NCBI GenBank assembly: GCA_021234155.1
Contig: JAJEKV010000391.1
Coordinates: 1 to 64,000 of the forward strand
Reading direction: 5' to 3'
DNA: 64,000 nt
DNA from: Isoetes taiwanensis
Lineage: Eukaryota; Streptophyta; Lycopodiopsida; Isoetales; Isoetaceae
The notes under the pieces were generated by a model that was not told where the DNA came from, did no database searches, and saw only the letters and a program-made list of their open reading frames with translations. Positions 23,921-34,790 of this stretch are shown here, in pieces. The first letter of the stretch is position 1; the number at the start of each line of letters is the position of its first letter. Position numbers and translations under genes: made by a program.

Positions 23921-24475
23921 CCCGGCTTGAACTAGTCAATACTAGCACAAACATCAGCATTGGTCAATCCCTTTGCTGTCTTATCTGGCCATACGAGAAC
24001 CGTTAAGTCCTAGATGGTACCATCCTTTCCTGGTGTACAGCGCCAATCTTATCATATAACAAAACAAACTATATTCCAAATTCTACAGTCATTGTCATGA
24101 ATGACTTATTGAAACATATCTTATGCATGACGTAAAGCATAAATTACAGCTAACATCAGCCCCAATTTAAGCCTAAAGATAAATAGGTTTGACATAAGAA
24201 TATGTTAAGTCAAATTCCTGTATTCATATTCATATGTTTAACAAGGATTCAGATCCGTTCTTATCACCTGTCATGTTCAAAATAAATATTCAAAGTAGCA
24301 CAAGAAAGCAAACTAGCCAACTTAATCATTATGCTTTAACTATGTATTGGTCATATTTTTTTCTGCAACCTCCTTGAAAGTATCAAGGTCATGAACTCTT
24401 GCATTTCTCCATCATCCTTGAAGCCAAATCCAACCTACAAATCAAAAGGAACAATGGGAAGAAAATCCCGTACCT
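23921..24475. other. Segment X, spacer between the B copies
   Basis: Unique AT-rich sequence with no gene recognised. It separates the two B segments. Confidence 0.6.
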
Positions 24476-25061
24476 GCAGCCAATCAGTACCCTGTTAGCG
24501 TGAAAACGGTATCAGGGCAGAGGCCAAAAGGTACATTGGGATTTTCAGCTCTTCGCTGATTACCCATTGTGCCTCTTGCCCTGCCAGTTAGAAAAGTCTA
24601 AAAGAATGAATCGGAGAATCAATGCACACATTTTATATGACATTTAGAACTGCAGTATCATTATTTAACTGCAGTACGCATTTGCATATTCTACAATAAT
24701 CATAGAACCTGACTATTATATCAGACCTATATCGCATCTGCGCATTGTTCCTGCAATAGCCTCATCTATAAATCCATATATTATGCAATAACTAGGATCT
24801 AGCAAAACATAAATGGGATTAAAACCCTGCAGAATACTCTTCTAGAATTAATTCTAGATAAACATCTATATGTAGCACTCTTTCATGTGCAGGCTTAAGT
24901 TCTCACGTATTTTAAACTGGGAACATCTACCATTTTGCATACTTGCTCAAAAATGGTAAAAAACTAAAGATTGAAATATGCATAGAACCTGTTTATAAGA
25001 TGTTCCATATCATTCGAAGCTTCAAAGATCTTTCAGGCAAGGAGAATAGACTCTGCTCAAG

Positions 25062-25292
25062 CTACCGCAACACTCCATGCTTTTGCAAAATAAAGCAAGC
25101 ATTTGCATTTTCTCCAGGCAAATGAAAAGTACTCCATATATTTCGATTCAGGGCTCTGTTACAGATGGCAACAGCAGATCCGGGCACTTTCTCTTCTGAA
25201 ATAAGTTCTTCCTTTAAGCTCTTCCTTTTTTGCCGGCCATCTATAGAAGCAAGCAAATCATTCCGTCTCCATTTTTGAAGACTGGCTTTCAA
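25062..25292 (-). CDS. Unrecognised exon-like frame in segment B, copy 2
   Basis: Nearly the same protein as at 23273-23551, beginning MKASLQKWRRNDLL. It ends earlier because of an indel after the KHGVL segment. Function unknown. Confidence 0.35.
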   Translation of the reverse strand: MKASLQKWRRNDLLASIDGRQKRKSLKEELISEEKVPGSAVAICNRALNRNIWSTFHLPGENANACFILQKHGVLR

Positions 25293-25402
25293 ACCCCAGC
25301 AACGGTTTGTTAAAAATCGGCCTATGACTCAGCCACTGCATGTATTATTCCTGGCATAATCCATCTACTATCGCCAGATCAAACTGTTCTATACATCCAT
25401 TC

Positions 25403-25588
25403 TCATCTTACATATCCATAGCTGGCAGTCGGAGGCAGCCGCTCAAGATCTTGCATGTTAGGGCAGCCGCTCAAGAGCGTGCATGTTAGGGCAACAAAAA
25501 AAAACCCCAAGGTTAGTTCTCTACTACTGGCCATTATGTATTTGCAATGGTGTATTTGCAATGTGAACCATGTATTTGCAATGCACAC
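25403..25588 (-). CDS. Signal-peptide-like first exon in segment B, copy 2
   Basis: Same frame as at 23661-23846 with one L-to-F change in the hydrophobic core. The 28-bp duplication and the GTAAG donor candidate are kept. Confidence 0.35.
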   Translation of the reverse strand: MCIANTWFTLQIHHCKYIMASSRELTLGFFFVALTCTLLSGCPNMQDLERLPPTASYGYVR

Positions 25589-25679
25589 TTATTTACTGGT
25601 ACCAAGTATAAGATAATACATATGTATTTGAGATCAACAAGCAACAAGCAACATGCAATAAAAAAAAAAAAAAAAAAAA

Positions 25680-26271
25680 CGTCCTTCATGAATTCAATTC
25701 ACCATCTTGTCTTAGGACATGAAAGTCCTCTTCCCTAAGCCATGCACCAAAGCTTTACATAAGCTTTTCAGCTCTTGCTGCCTCTCAAGCCAGAAATCTA
25801 CCTTTGCATAATAGGGAAGATCACCCTTGAAGTTATGCCATTCATCCAACAATCGTGAAGGTAATAACCTTCCCATATAGGTCCTCCCCTTCCTCAATAC
25901 GGTTTCTCGCCTATGGCGATTTTCAGGTCGTCCGCCTTTATGCCTAGCACAACGCGTATCCAATTCACCCTTTTTTGTTGTGACCTTTATTCAAGAGGAG
26001 TCACCAATCCAATTACTCCTTTACATATCAGTTAACTGCCTTGTAGCTTCTAAGCCGCCATTATATGCTCCTTACATTTGTCAACCCACCTATCATTGGG
26101 GTTATGATTCAACATTGTCCTACATCCCGAAATGTTAGTCATTACATTTCTCTCGTCATGATGCTATAACCCTGTTCTGGCATTCCAAATAACTTGGCAT
26201 CCTCATTTAAGCCATAGTCATGGCCTAAGAGCGAGTGAGCCTTTGTAAGTTACCTGGAGTCATCAAGGTGC
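25680..26271 (+). repeat. Segment A, copy 2
   Basis: Second copy of 22124-22708, in direct orientation. With the other copies it gives the order A-B-X-B-A, which a simple tandem duplication cannot produce. Confidence 0.9.
25712..25963 (-). CDS. Unrecognised exon-like frame in segment A, copy 2
   Basis: The frame includes TYMGRLLPSRLLDEWHNFKG and YAKVDFWLERQQELKSLCKA. It has the look of a soluble helical protein with a coiled part. Copy 1 (22140-22380) keeps parts of it but with frame breaks. No family is recognised. It is on the same strand as the frames in segment B. Confidence 0.35.
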   Translation of the reverse strand: MDTRCARHKGGRPENRHRRETVLRKGRTYMGRLLPSRLLDEWHNFKGDLPYYAKVDFWLERQQELKSLCKALVHGLGKRTFMS

Positions 26272-29200
26272 TTGCCTTGTATTTTGTGAGCCTTTCTACA
26301 ATTACCTACGTTTAATATAACCCGGGCTTGTATCAATGTTCGAGTCCTGTATATGTTAACTTGCACCCCCATGTAACCCATGGCGTCATCTCTGGCTATT
26401 CGCTACTTATCCTGGAATTGTACTATTGTACTACTCAACCCCACTACCTTAAGCTTTATTCTATTGGCCGTTGACATTTATTTCAAGTGCCAACTACCAC
26501 ATCATACCCTAGCATGCAACGGATTGACAATCCTTTGCACATTTCGAACGTATCTCCAGACCCTTCATCAGTAACTTTAGGATACGCTCATCTTTCTCTC
26601 CTTGTGTCGCCACCTAGATTACCTCCCTAAGATGTTTATCGTATGTGTACATGGTATGTACATAATAAACATATCTCCACATCCCACAATGCTATAGCTC
26701 TGCTCTAACTTAGCTAAACTATAACCGTGGTAGTTCTTCCAAACAAACCCATTGCCTATGTACCTTTATGATGTGGCTTCGCCACCTATTTCCCAAATGG
26801 ACACGGGCCGACTTTATGTTGGACTTGTATATGCTGCCTATAATTTGATAGGGTCTCTACTTATTTCAACCATTCCTTTAGTGCCTGATGGTACTTTAAC
26901 CCCGTACATAACCTATGGTTTCCCCCACGGGATTATGCCATAATTTCGAAGGCTATTACCTCACATGCAGAGCTTTTCTAAAGGCTTCTTTCACTAAGGA
27001 CCCTTCGTGTCCTCCATATTACCCATGTTTAGTTACGATTAACCTATTTTTCTTAAGTTATCATGTGGACTTGACTTTTGATCAGCTTCAAATCTTTGTC
27101 GCCTTTTGGCTCCCTCATAATGAAGTCGAGGCACTAAAACCTCCTGGTCTTCTAATAGGAAAACCCAATGCTTCAATCTTCATTAGTAACCGCCATATGG
27201 TTATCCAATTCCTTACCCTCTTAAGCGTTTCAAACTCATAATCTCTAACGGGTCTATGCCTCAAGGCAACGGATCCTCCACCTTCTACTTCTGTACCTAT
27301 AATTGTTCCCCGCGAGTAGGGTAACTCTTAGGATATATGGACTACTGGTCTATATAATCTCACTCCTTGTAATCTATACACCTCGTCTTGATTTGTTTTA
27401 TCGGGACTTAGAGTTCCTATGTATTGCCTCTTCTCGGTTACCCCTAAAAGTATAATCCCCAAAGTCATCGTACTCCTTCTTTTCTTCCATCAGGGGGACG
27501 CGATATTTTTATACATCTTTTCATTCCCAAAACCAAATAAATGCTCTCAGCTTATAACAATTAAGTAATTCATTGGTATCTAGAACCTTTGAGTGGCTAA
27601 GATCTCATTATCATTTATTCCAACACCGTTTCAACCATCCTCGGGATGTTTTTGAATGTAACATCACCGTATATGCTAGACTTACTCTAGCTATTCTCAT
27701 TGATTTAAACTTTTCTCATCTTCCTTAACCCAATATCTTCGTATATAAGCATATCATTATGCTCATTCTTTAAACCTTGTCAAGTAATATTTCCCTCGCC
27801 TTGTACGAATATTCTACTATCTTTTAATATGATATACATCTGAATATCACAATTTACATCCTCGATATGATCACCACTATAGTATTTGATACTACTAAAT
27901 CCTTCCTACATCCAAGACCGCTACGTTGTTATTATATGATATAGTAACATGTGTGCACCAACCCTAAGTCTAGACTCCTATGTAACTTGTTGACATAGGC
28001 ATCTAGCTATATTCAGACTTGCGGCCAACTTAATTCTCCAACTTGGTTATCTAGCACTAACCTTACTTTGCCTTCGTCCTCAAGCTCCAGTCATAACTTC
28101 CACAGGGGCAAATGCCAACCTAAGTTCCTTGTGGACATGTTTCATCTCTAGTATAAGAACTCTTATCTTCATTAGTTCCGTATTCATATGGAATGTGAAC
28201 TAAAAGTTCTAGTATATATCCTATCTTCTTTTAGTTATGTTTTACTATTAAATGGTCCTAGTACACATATACCAACGCGGAGTTACTCCTCGGAATACAC
28301 ACACGATACCAAGTCCAGAACACATCCTCCTTGGTGAGATGTTCATTGGGCCTACCTTGTTCATACTCGGACTTTTGGTACATCCAACGTGTCATTCCAA
28401 ACTCTCTATATTTGAAACGTTGTTTACAACAACTTTCAAGCACCTCTTGTCTCCCACTTGTCATGTGGGTACATTACTTGCCTTCCTAATGTATCATTAG
28501 TTGAAGGTCAACTTTCCTTCATAGTCTGGCTTCACCAAAGATCCAACATACCTTGGCTTTTTCGATGGTTACTGTTCCTACCAATTGTCGTCTTCTCTTG
28601 ACCTTATGTGGAAACCATTTCCACACTATTCTCCATCTGTATGGCATCTCGATGCTCCGGCCGGACATAACATGTGTCCATTTCCTTAATTTATACCATG
28701 CATAATGGTCATGCATTTCACCAGCGTCATTAAGCATATCCACGAGGCTACGTGGTCTTCTTAGTCGTCTATAATCTTGCGTCTTTATTTCACGCCTCAG
28801 GAACATCAATATATGTGTAATTTTATAATCCATAGTTTATGGATCAACATCCTCATACGACATTATTCTCTACCGTTCCGCGAATCATACCTCAACTCAA
28901 CTAGGTCGACATTCTATACCTTCACCACCATTGTCGAAACCTACACTTCTAAAGTGATCTCCCTTTCATGAGCTGGGTATTTATAATCCAGTTTTCCACC
29001 TTACTATAGTACCTCTTTAACGTGGTCTACGGTAGATAATCATAAACCACTTCTCCATCAGATATATGGTGCTATATCCAGTCTCCTTCTACGTTGAATG
29101 GCGACATATATGCCGCATGGTAAATTCATCCTCGTAATTATTAGGTCCAATGTTTCAATCGCGTAATAACCATCGTCATATCAATTTTCTCCAGTACCCA

Positions 29201-30347
29201 TCCAAAATAAGGATACCTTACCACTCCTTATTCCCATCATTCAGCACTTCTACTTCAAGTAAGAGCCCAGGACTTGCTTAACCACCATTATATAATAGCC
29301 TCAAGAAGCACCGTGCATGCTTTCTATGCTTGGTCATTGCACTGTGCCATATCAATCAATGAATGTCTAGATATCTAATAAACGTATAGATATAACTAAG
29401 GAATTAATATGTGTGCTCATGTGAGGTAAAGCTCGTTTTATTATTAGTTAAGCCAAAATTCCGTTGGCCAATTAACCTAAGGAATCATCTATTATTCTAT
29501 TTTAAAAGATTATCGATACAAGACTTACATCCATGATTTTAGATTTAACTTTATTTGAAATTAAACCAACATTTAAATCAACAATGTAGTCTCACTTTCT
29601 AACTGGGTCTTTAACCCTCGTGATATCGTGGTCCGGCTATCGGCCATTCCTAAGTGTAAACTATAGATCGAGAGTGTGAGTGTGGAAACATTAAAGATAC
29701 TCAAAAGGAAAAAGCTATTTAAACATGATAGTCAAATATAATAGAAGGATATAATTATGTATGTCTTACACAAACTCCTAAGGGAATAACGAGACTTAGA
29801 TAATGTTATAACAAGGTTATGAATAATAAATGAAGAACGCCCGTCATTCAGAATTAATATTAAAGTATATAGGTCAAAATGGCAAATAAGGTACAATATA
29901 TAATTCTATTAAAGGGTAACTATAAACGTCGAGGGCATCTAAACACTCCACGATAGCAATATATGAGTTGTTAAAATTGTAACCAAATAGGAAAACAAAA
30001 TTTAGATGCAAAATTACATTAAGCCTGGCTGTAATAAAATCACTTGCAATGATTTCTAAAATAGATAGACTGTGAACTCGTCACCACGATGAAACAGTGA
30101 GACTTCCACAAACCTTGACTGTTCACTTTTGACAATCCTAAGCGATGATCATGTCTGATCTATACCTCTACCTCTTATATAAATTGCACATTACAAGTCA
30201 TTTCAAACTTAATCACTTTGAACATGACAACATCTGTGTGACTTATAATCTCACGCTATCTCTTTAAGGAGGCGAGACTTCCTTCCAATGTATGATGTGT
30301 TGCCCTGCAACAAGAGTAGTCTTGATGCTGAGGACATCATCATTTTT
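26272..30347. other. Pyrimidine-rich plus strand, no recognised gene
   Basis: Frames such as 28519-28833 on the minus strand are open but show no known motif. The strand bias suggests old coding on the minus strand. I tested the minus strand by eye for RT, integrase and copia or gypsy signatures without success. Confidence 0.45.
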
Positions 30348-30360
30348 AAGGTGGGGAGAA
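30348..30360 (+). other. Polypurine tract before the Gypsy-2 3' LTR
   Basis: AAGGTGGGGAGAA sits directly before the TGTGACG start of the 3' LTR. The preceding bases read as the usual 'D-V-I-F-K-V-G-R' end found in many plant Ty3/Gypsy elements. It would prime plus-strand DNA synthesis. Confidence 0.88.
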
Positions 30361-31344
30361 TGTGACGTTCCACACATTTATACACATATTTAAGTATAAA
30401 TACATGACACGTCACTATGAATAATTAATGGCACATTACTTATTCATAAGCTAAGGTTAGCTATGTTAATAATTAAATTATAAAGGTGGAAACCTAACCC
30501 AAAACCCTAATTCGAATTAAAGGCTTATCCTAATATTAAAAAGGGCTAAAATACCAAATTAGTTAATTAATGACATGCCACCTCGCCCAAATCGATTGGG
30601 CAAGGCAGGGTTTCCATTTTGGACACCCAAATTAAGGCTTTTGTGCCCCAATTCGAATTAGGAGCAATTGGAGATAGAGGAGGAGAAGCACCGCCAGCGC
30701 CTTGATTAGTCGAGATCTGAGTGGCCCAAGACCGATTTGACGGTTAGTCGTTAGGTTACCTTGTTAATCTATAGCATAAGCGCCTCCGGGTGTGTTCTCT
30801 CTGTTTTTCTCTGCGGGTTTACCCGTTAGGCTAACCCTTGATTGATATGGTGAGTATTCTCATCTCTAGTCTCTGTATGTGCTTTGGTTGATGGTTTAGT
30901 AGTTCTTTGCTTAGTTAGCACCGAGATGGGGGATTACGGGGTAGAGACCTCTCGAGCCCATGTATTGTAGTATGCTCCTAGATAGAGCCCCCCTGATTAT
31001 TCCCATTAGTTGCGGCCTGTGCATAAGAGACCACCGAGACGTGGATGCTATGGAATTGCTCAGCACCAGAGAAGGGACGCAGTGGTGAAGTGGGGGTGGG
31101 GTCTTGCACGAACATAAAAGGCTCTGGGACTCCTACTGGGCTAGGCCCGATAGCCCGGCCACGTGAGGGTTGGGTATGGGTACGACACCCCTCGGGTGCG
31201 AGAGAGGTGTGACCCGTATGGGGCATCTGTACTTTGAAGATAAAGTTAGGGGAGTAGGCGGGCACCGGATGCGGGGTCGCTGATGCGGCACGTATTCTCT
31301 AGCTCACCCATGGAACCGCTGCGATCCTCGAAGGGGACACTTCC
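30361..31344 (+). mobile_element. Gypsy-2 3' LTR, left two thirds
   Basis: Starts TGTGACGTTCCACACATTTA and matches 16282-17257 throughout. The match stops abruptly at about 31344, after 'ggacacttcc'. The next bases of the LTR (from the equivalent of 17263) are found at 37882 running leftwards on the other strand. Because the true right end is displaced, a target-site duplication for Gypsy-2 cannot be checked here. Confidence 0.9.
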
Positions 31345-31768
31345 CTACCAAAGAATTATTTTAATAATAATCGCACGGTGACCCATTAGAGCTAAGGAAA
31401 CTGGCACTCCTGTGGCTAGACCTGTCTCAACAGCTGTTTGGCTAAATTATAATCTACACGCAGACCACACCCATGCTCATAGATGTATCCCAAGTTAAAC
31501 ATGGCCTGAGCATTTTGTTGCAAATGAACACGAGCATAAGCTTCAGCAGCTCGTTCCAAATACTTCCCAATACCCTGCAAACACAGAAGGAAAATGAAGC
31601 CAACAGTTTGGAACATCAAATGATTAGTGTATTTCTTTACAATAAAAACAGACTTCTCATGGTTTGTTTCAGAAGCATACCTGACCATAATAATACGCAT
31701 CTCTAATAAGGAAAGCAGCATACTCATTATCCTACTCTGATGCATGCTGCCAAAATTTGTAAGCACTG
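31345..31768 (-). pseudogene. HRD3/SEL1L-like ERAD gene fragment, two exons
   Basis: On the minus strand, exon A (about 31764-31681) reads AYKFWQHASE, a TAG stop, then DNEYAAFLIRDAYYYGQ and a GTATGC donor. After a 106-bp intron ending TTTGCAG, exon B (31574-about 31350) reads ERAAEAYARVHLQQNAQAM, then FNLGYIYEHG. It continues, after a small frameshift near 31425, into PVSLAL. This is the Sel1-like repeat region of HRD3/SEL1L, the ER membrane partner of HRD1 ubiquitin ligase that presents misfolded proteins for degradation. The premature TAG replaces an expected glutamine. The fragment is cut by the LTR at one end and the LINE at the other. Confidence 0.85.
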
Positions 31769-31944
31769 TGACGCTCCCTGAATATATACGGCGCTCCGGA
31801 CGTATACATACAGGGACTTCCCCCTCCCCAGCGCCCTCCCCAGTGCCCTACTCCCTCTCTCTAGCGCCCTCACTCCCCTTGCATTGACCCCCTTGATTTG
31901 CCCCTTTCTGGCTTTCTCTCTCTAGGGTTTACAATCTCTCTCTA

Positions 31945-32374
31945 GACCCAAAACCCCCAAACCCCCAAAAGGTGCTCTGCCCGCCTTTCTGAGTCCCCAA
32001 ATTGGATTCTAAGCACCCTTGAGGCAGCCAGAGACCCCTTAAACTTTGGCACCCCCAAAACCCCCAAACCCCCAAAAGGTGCTCTGCCCGCCTTTCTGAG
32101 TCCCCAAATTGGATTCTAAGCACCCTTGAGGCAGCCAGAGACCCCTGGACTTTGGAACCCCCAAAACCCCCCACACCCCCAAAGGTGCTCTCCCGCCTTC
32201 TTCGAGTCCCCAAATTGGATTCTAAGCACCCTTGAGGCACCTGTGAGAGACCCCGCAGACTTTGGAACCCCCAAAACCCCCACACCCCCAAAAGGTGCTC
32301 TGCCCGTGTTTTTCAGTCCCCAAATTGAATTCTAGGCATCCTTTCCGCAGCCAGAGACCCCTCAAACTTTGGAA
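31945..32374 (+). repeat. Four tandem about 107-bp monomers in the LINE 5' region
   Basis: The landmark 'ggtgctct' occurs at 31971, 32078, 32184 and 32294, spacing 107, 106 and 110. Each unit has a C-rich 'aaacccccaaa' block, 'ggtgctct', 'gtccccaaattg', 'attcta', 'gca(t)cc' and 'gagacccc', then 'actttgg'. The array lies just before the first ATG of ORF1 (32379). Tandem promoter monomers in this position are well known in mouse L1 but not usual for plant LINEs. They could be promoter units. Confidence 0.92.
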
Positions 32375-32378
32375 GTCA

Positions 32379-33940
32379 TGGCCACAGAAGATGGGCCGCC
32401 CTGGGAAACCCAAGGCTTAGCCGCCAGACAAACGGGTCCCCGATCACCATCATGGGCAGGGGAGAGTCATCCTCCATGAAGAAGGAGGCGGGGGGGCTAA
32501 GGCTAAGGCCCCTCAATGAGGCCAGCCCGGCCGGAAGGGATTGATTGCTCAGACCACATAGGAACTCCTGCCTCGGCAGAGAATTGGAGCCACGTCAAAG
32601 CGGGAGTGGAGGCTAACAGTGCTCGTATTGAGGCTAAGCAGTGTGCCCCGGCCGGCATGGTAGTGGAGATGGAGTTCGGCATCCCATGTGCTCAAAAGGC
32701 AAATCGTGGTCGGTAGAAGAACCGCATCACGTGTGGGGAGACCCAAGACGCCGCAGTGGAAGATGGCCTTGGCCTTGCATACTTCGAGCGGCAACAAAGC
32801 CGGGCAGAGGTCGCCGACATGCGGGCCCGCCCTAGACTCCCGTGGTTCATCACTCGACACCATGACACAGAGAGGGAGCGCGAATGCAAGAGACGATGGT
32901 CACGGTGTCTCGGCCCCGAGGTGGAGGGCCACCACCATGGCACGGGGGCGCCAGGCCGCTCTCTTGGCATGCCTCTGATTACGCCGGGATCTTCGAGTAA
33001 GATCGGAAAGAAGCCCTCGACTGGTGCCGGGCTCGAGCACGCCTCGCTACGTGAGCCTGAGCTCCGGGGGTTGCAGGCAACCATCCTGAGGCAGTCGGGG
33101 TCTCCCAAGGAGTTCATAGTCATTGCGGTCACCCGGCGGGGAGATGGCCTTGGCAGCCCACATACTGCAAAAATTTGTGCTCCCGACTTCCAAGCCAGAA
33201 ACGCGGCTGAACCGCTACCCATATGCCCGGCCTCCTCCTTGCGACACCCGCGCCCCTTGCCTTTGCCCGCCCCCACCACTCCCGCCATCCCGGCCACACT
33301 CCCGGCCACTCCATGCATCCCGACCACCACCACCACCCCGGCCACCCCGGCCCTCGCCCACCTTTGACCCAGGGCAGAACTCAGGGAAGCCTTGGCCGGC
33401 GGCCTAATCCCTGCCAGACCGAGGCATGCGAGGCGGCGGGGGGAAAGTCACCGCCCACAACATCCGAACACACATTCTCGTCCGGATGACATTCCAGGCG
33501 ATTCCACATTTCTCGGCGGCCCGTCCATGGGGCTGCGCCCGGGTGCGTAACCAGCATTGTCATATTCACGCGTTCGCGGATGCAGTGCGTGATGCCATAT
33601 TGCGCCGAGGCGGATGCTGAAGGGGACATCCACATGCGTGGGACGGGGACCTCACACCCGCGTAACAGAGGCACGCATGAGCTTGTCGTGTCGGGAGGCA
33701 TTCGCCACGGGGGGGGTGCCGCGAGGATTGGTTCGAGGCGGGATGGCCTATTTTCCGCACCAGCCGCAGCCCCGCAACAGACATGCGTGCGCAACCGCTT
33801 CTTCCTACCCACGCCCCCTTCTCTGCTCCTACTCCACGCTCCCTCATGGCCCACGCCCTCTCGGCCACATCGCCGCCTCCGCTCCATCTACTCTCCCACT
33901 CAGCCCCTCCCGTCCTCCCCCTCTGACTGTGCTGGCGTGA
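32379..33940 (+). pseudogene. LINE ORF1, decayed, unrecognised family
   Basis: The first ATG after the monomers gives MATEDGPPWETQGLAARQTG, which stops after about 34 codons. Further frames (32516-32716, 32756-33367) continue a protein rich in R, E and A and then a long proline/threonine-rich stretch near 33230-33370. The frame 33614-33940 ends just before the endonuclease ORF. I see no intact zinc knuckle or RRM. By position it would be the RNA-binding ORF1 protein. The frame is broken repeatedly. Confidence 0.55.
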
Positions 33941-33965
33941 TACCATCCTGGCCGACAAATAGGAA

Positions 33966-34790
33966 TTGTGTCTCCGGGTGGTCTCATGGAATTGTCGAGG
34001 CTTTCCTTGGCGGAAGGGGGCGTCCCCAACTCCGTGGCGGCCGGTATGGATCTCATCTTTCTCATGGAGACATGGGAGCATCTTTGAGCCACGGGCTACT
34101 GACGCAGGGTTACCAACATTTCTCGGTCTTCAATACCTATATACAGACGGAGGGGTCATGGTGGAGTGGCTTGCTACTACCGGACAACCTTGGCACATTG
34201 GGTTACCCTCCGAGAATGACCGGACACAACCGGTACTTGTGGGTTCGTGTGCATAATACCGGTGGCAACCCTCTTTTTACGGCGCTTTGTTATTTCCCTC
34301 ACGCAGGCGACACCTTCTATCGCGGCCACCCGATGCGGATAGGATGGACCCTTATGTCGATCTATATGATGACATCTGGCCCGGCACCGCCAGGTTGGGT
34401 AGGGTCGTCCTTCTTGGAGATTTCAATGCGGACAGGAGTAGAGCAGCCCATGCGACTTGACCCCCTCGGCCGGCGATGTCTGCGGCCTCGCCCCTTGAGA
34501 GGCAACTCGCCCATGACGGTGGGATGGCGCCGGGTCACTCGCTTTGGCGAGCAGTTGCTCTGCTATGTGGCATTTTTGACTTGATAATTTGCAATGGCCT
34601 TTCACAGGGGGCCGATTCTCGCAAGTGCATATGCGCATGTGACAATCGGGGGAGGGTCTAGTGTGGTGGACTATGTGCTCGTGTAGTTGCTAAGATATGC
34701 ATCTCATCGACCGTTTAGGGTGGGTACGCATCGGGATGAGAAGGTCGACTCGGATCACCTCCCACTTTATTTGGACCTGGTTTGGCAAGC
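33966..34790 (+). pseudogene. LINE ORF2 endonuclease (APE type), decayed
   Basis: The frame from 33966 reads LRVVSWNCRGFPW, with the asparagine of the first APE motif (WNCRG). In another frame at 34047-34080 comes DLIFLMETWEH with the catalytic glutamate. Frames around 34400-34440 give VVLLGDFNADR with the GDFN motif. At 34749-34775 DSDHLPLYLDL provides the final SDH motif. All four catalytic blocks of the exonuclease-endonuclease-phosphatase fold are thus present, in three different frames. It would nick target DNA to start target-primed reverse transcription. Confidence 0.88.

Larger units (their letters stand above)
24476..25679 (+). repeat. Segment B, copy 2
   Basis: Second copy of the segment at 22709-23920. 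It ends in a 19-base A run (25661-25679) and is followed at once by segment A, copy 2. Minus-strand frames at 25062-25292 and 25403-25588 match those of copy 1. Confidence 0.9.
17839..30347 (+). mobile_element. Gypsy-2 internal region, no recognisable gag or pol
   Basis: About 12.5 kb lies between two same-orientation LTRs. I searched both strands for the RT, RNase H, integrase and chromodomain signatures that are obvious in Gypsy-1 and found none. From 26300 to 30300 the plus strand is pyrimidine-rich, which suggests former coding on the minus strand, opposite to the LTR orientation. Only the last 40 bases before the 3' LTR look like a normal Ty3/Gypsy end. The interior holds a SINE, a duplicated A/B block and unassigned sequence. 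It may be a non-autonomous element, or two LTRs brought around foreign DNA. Confidence 0.55.

Noticed and set aside
28258-28833. Minus-strand retrotransposon pol
   Set aside because: Open frames exist, but I could not match any RT, RNase H or integrase block.
32692-33345. Long minus-strand ORF of 217 codons in the LINE
   Set aside because: It is a GC-rich shadow of ORF1 on the opposite strand. The LINE's orientation is fixed by the endonuclease and RT motifs.
33580-34584. 334-codon plus-strand ORF in the LINE as a single protein
   Set aside because: It crosses the ORF1/ORF2 boundary and only part of it is in the endonuclease frame. It is open by composition rather than as one gene.
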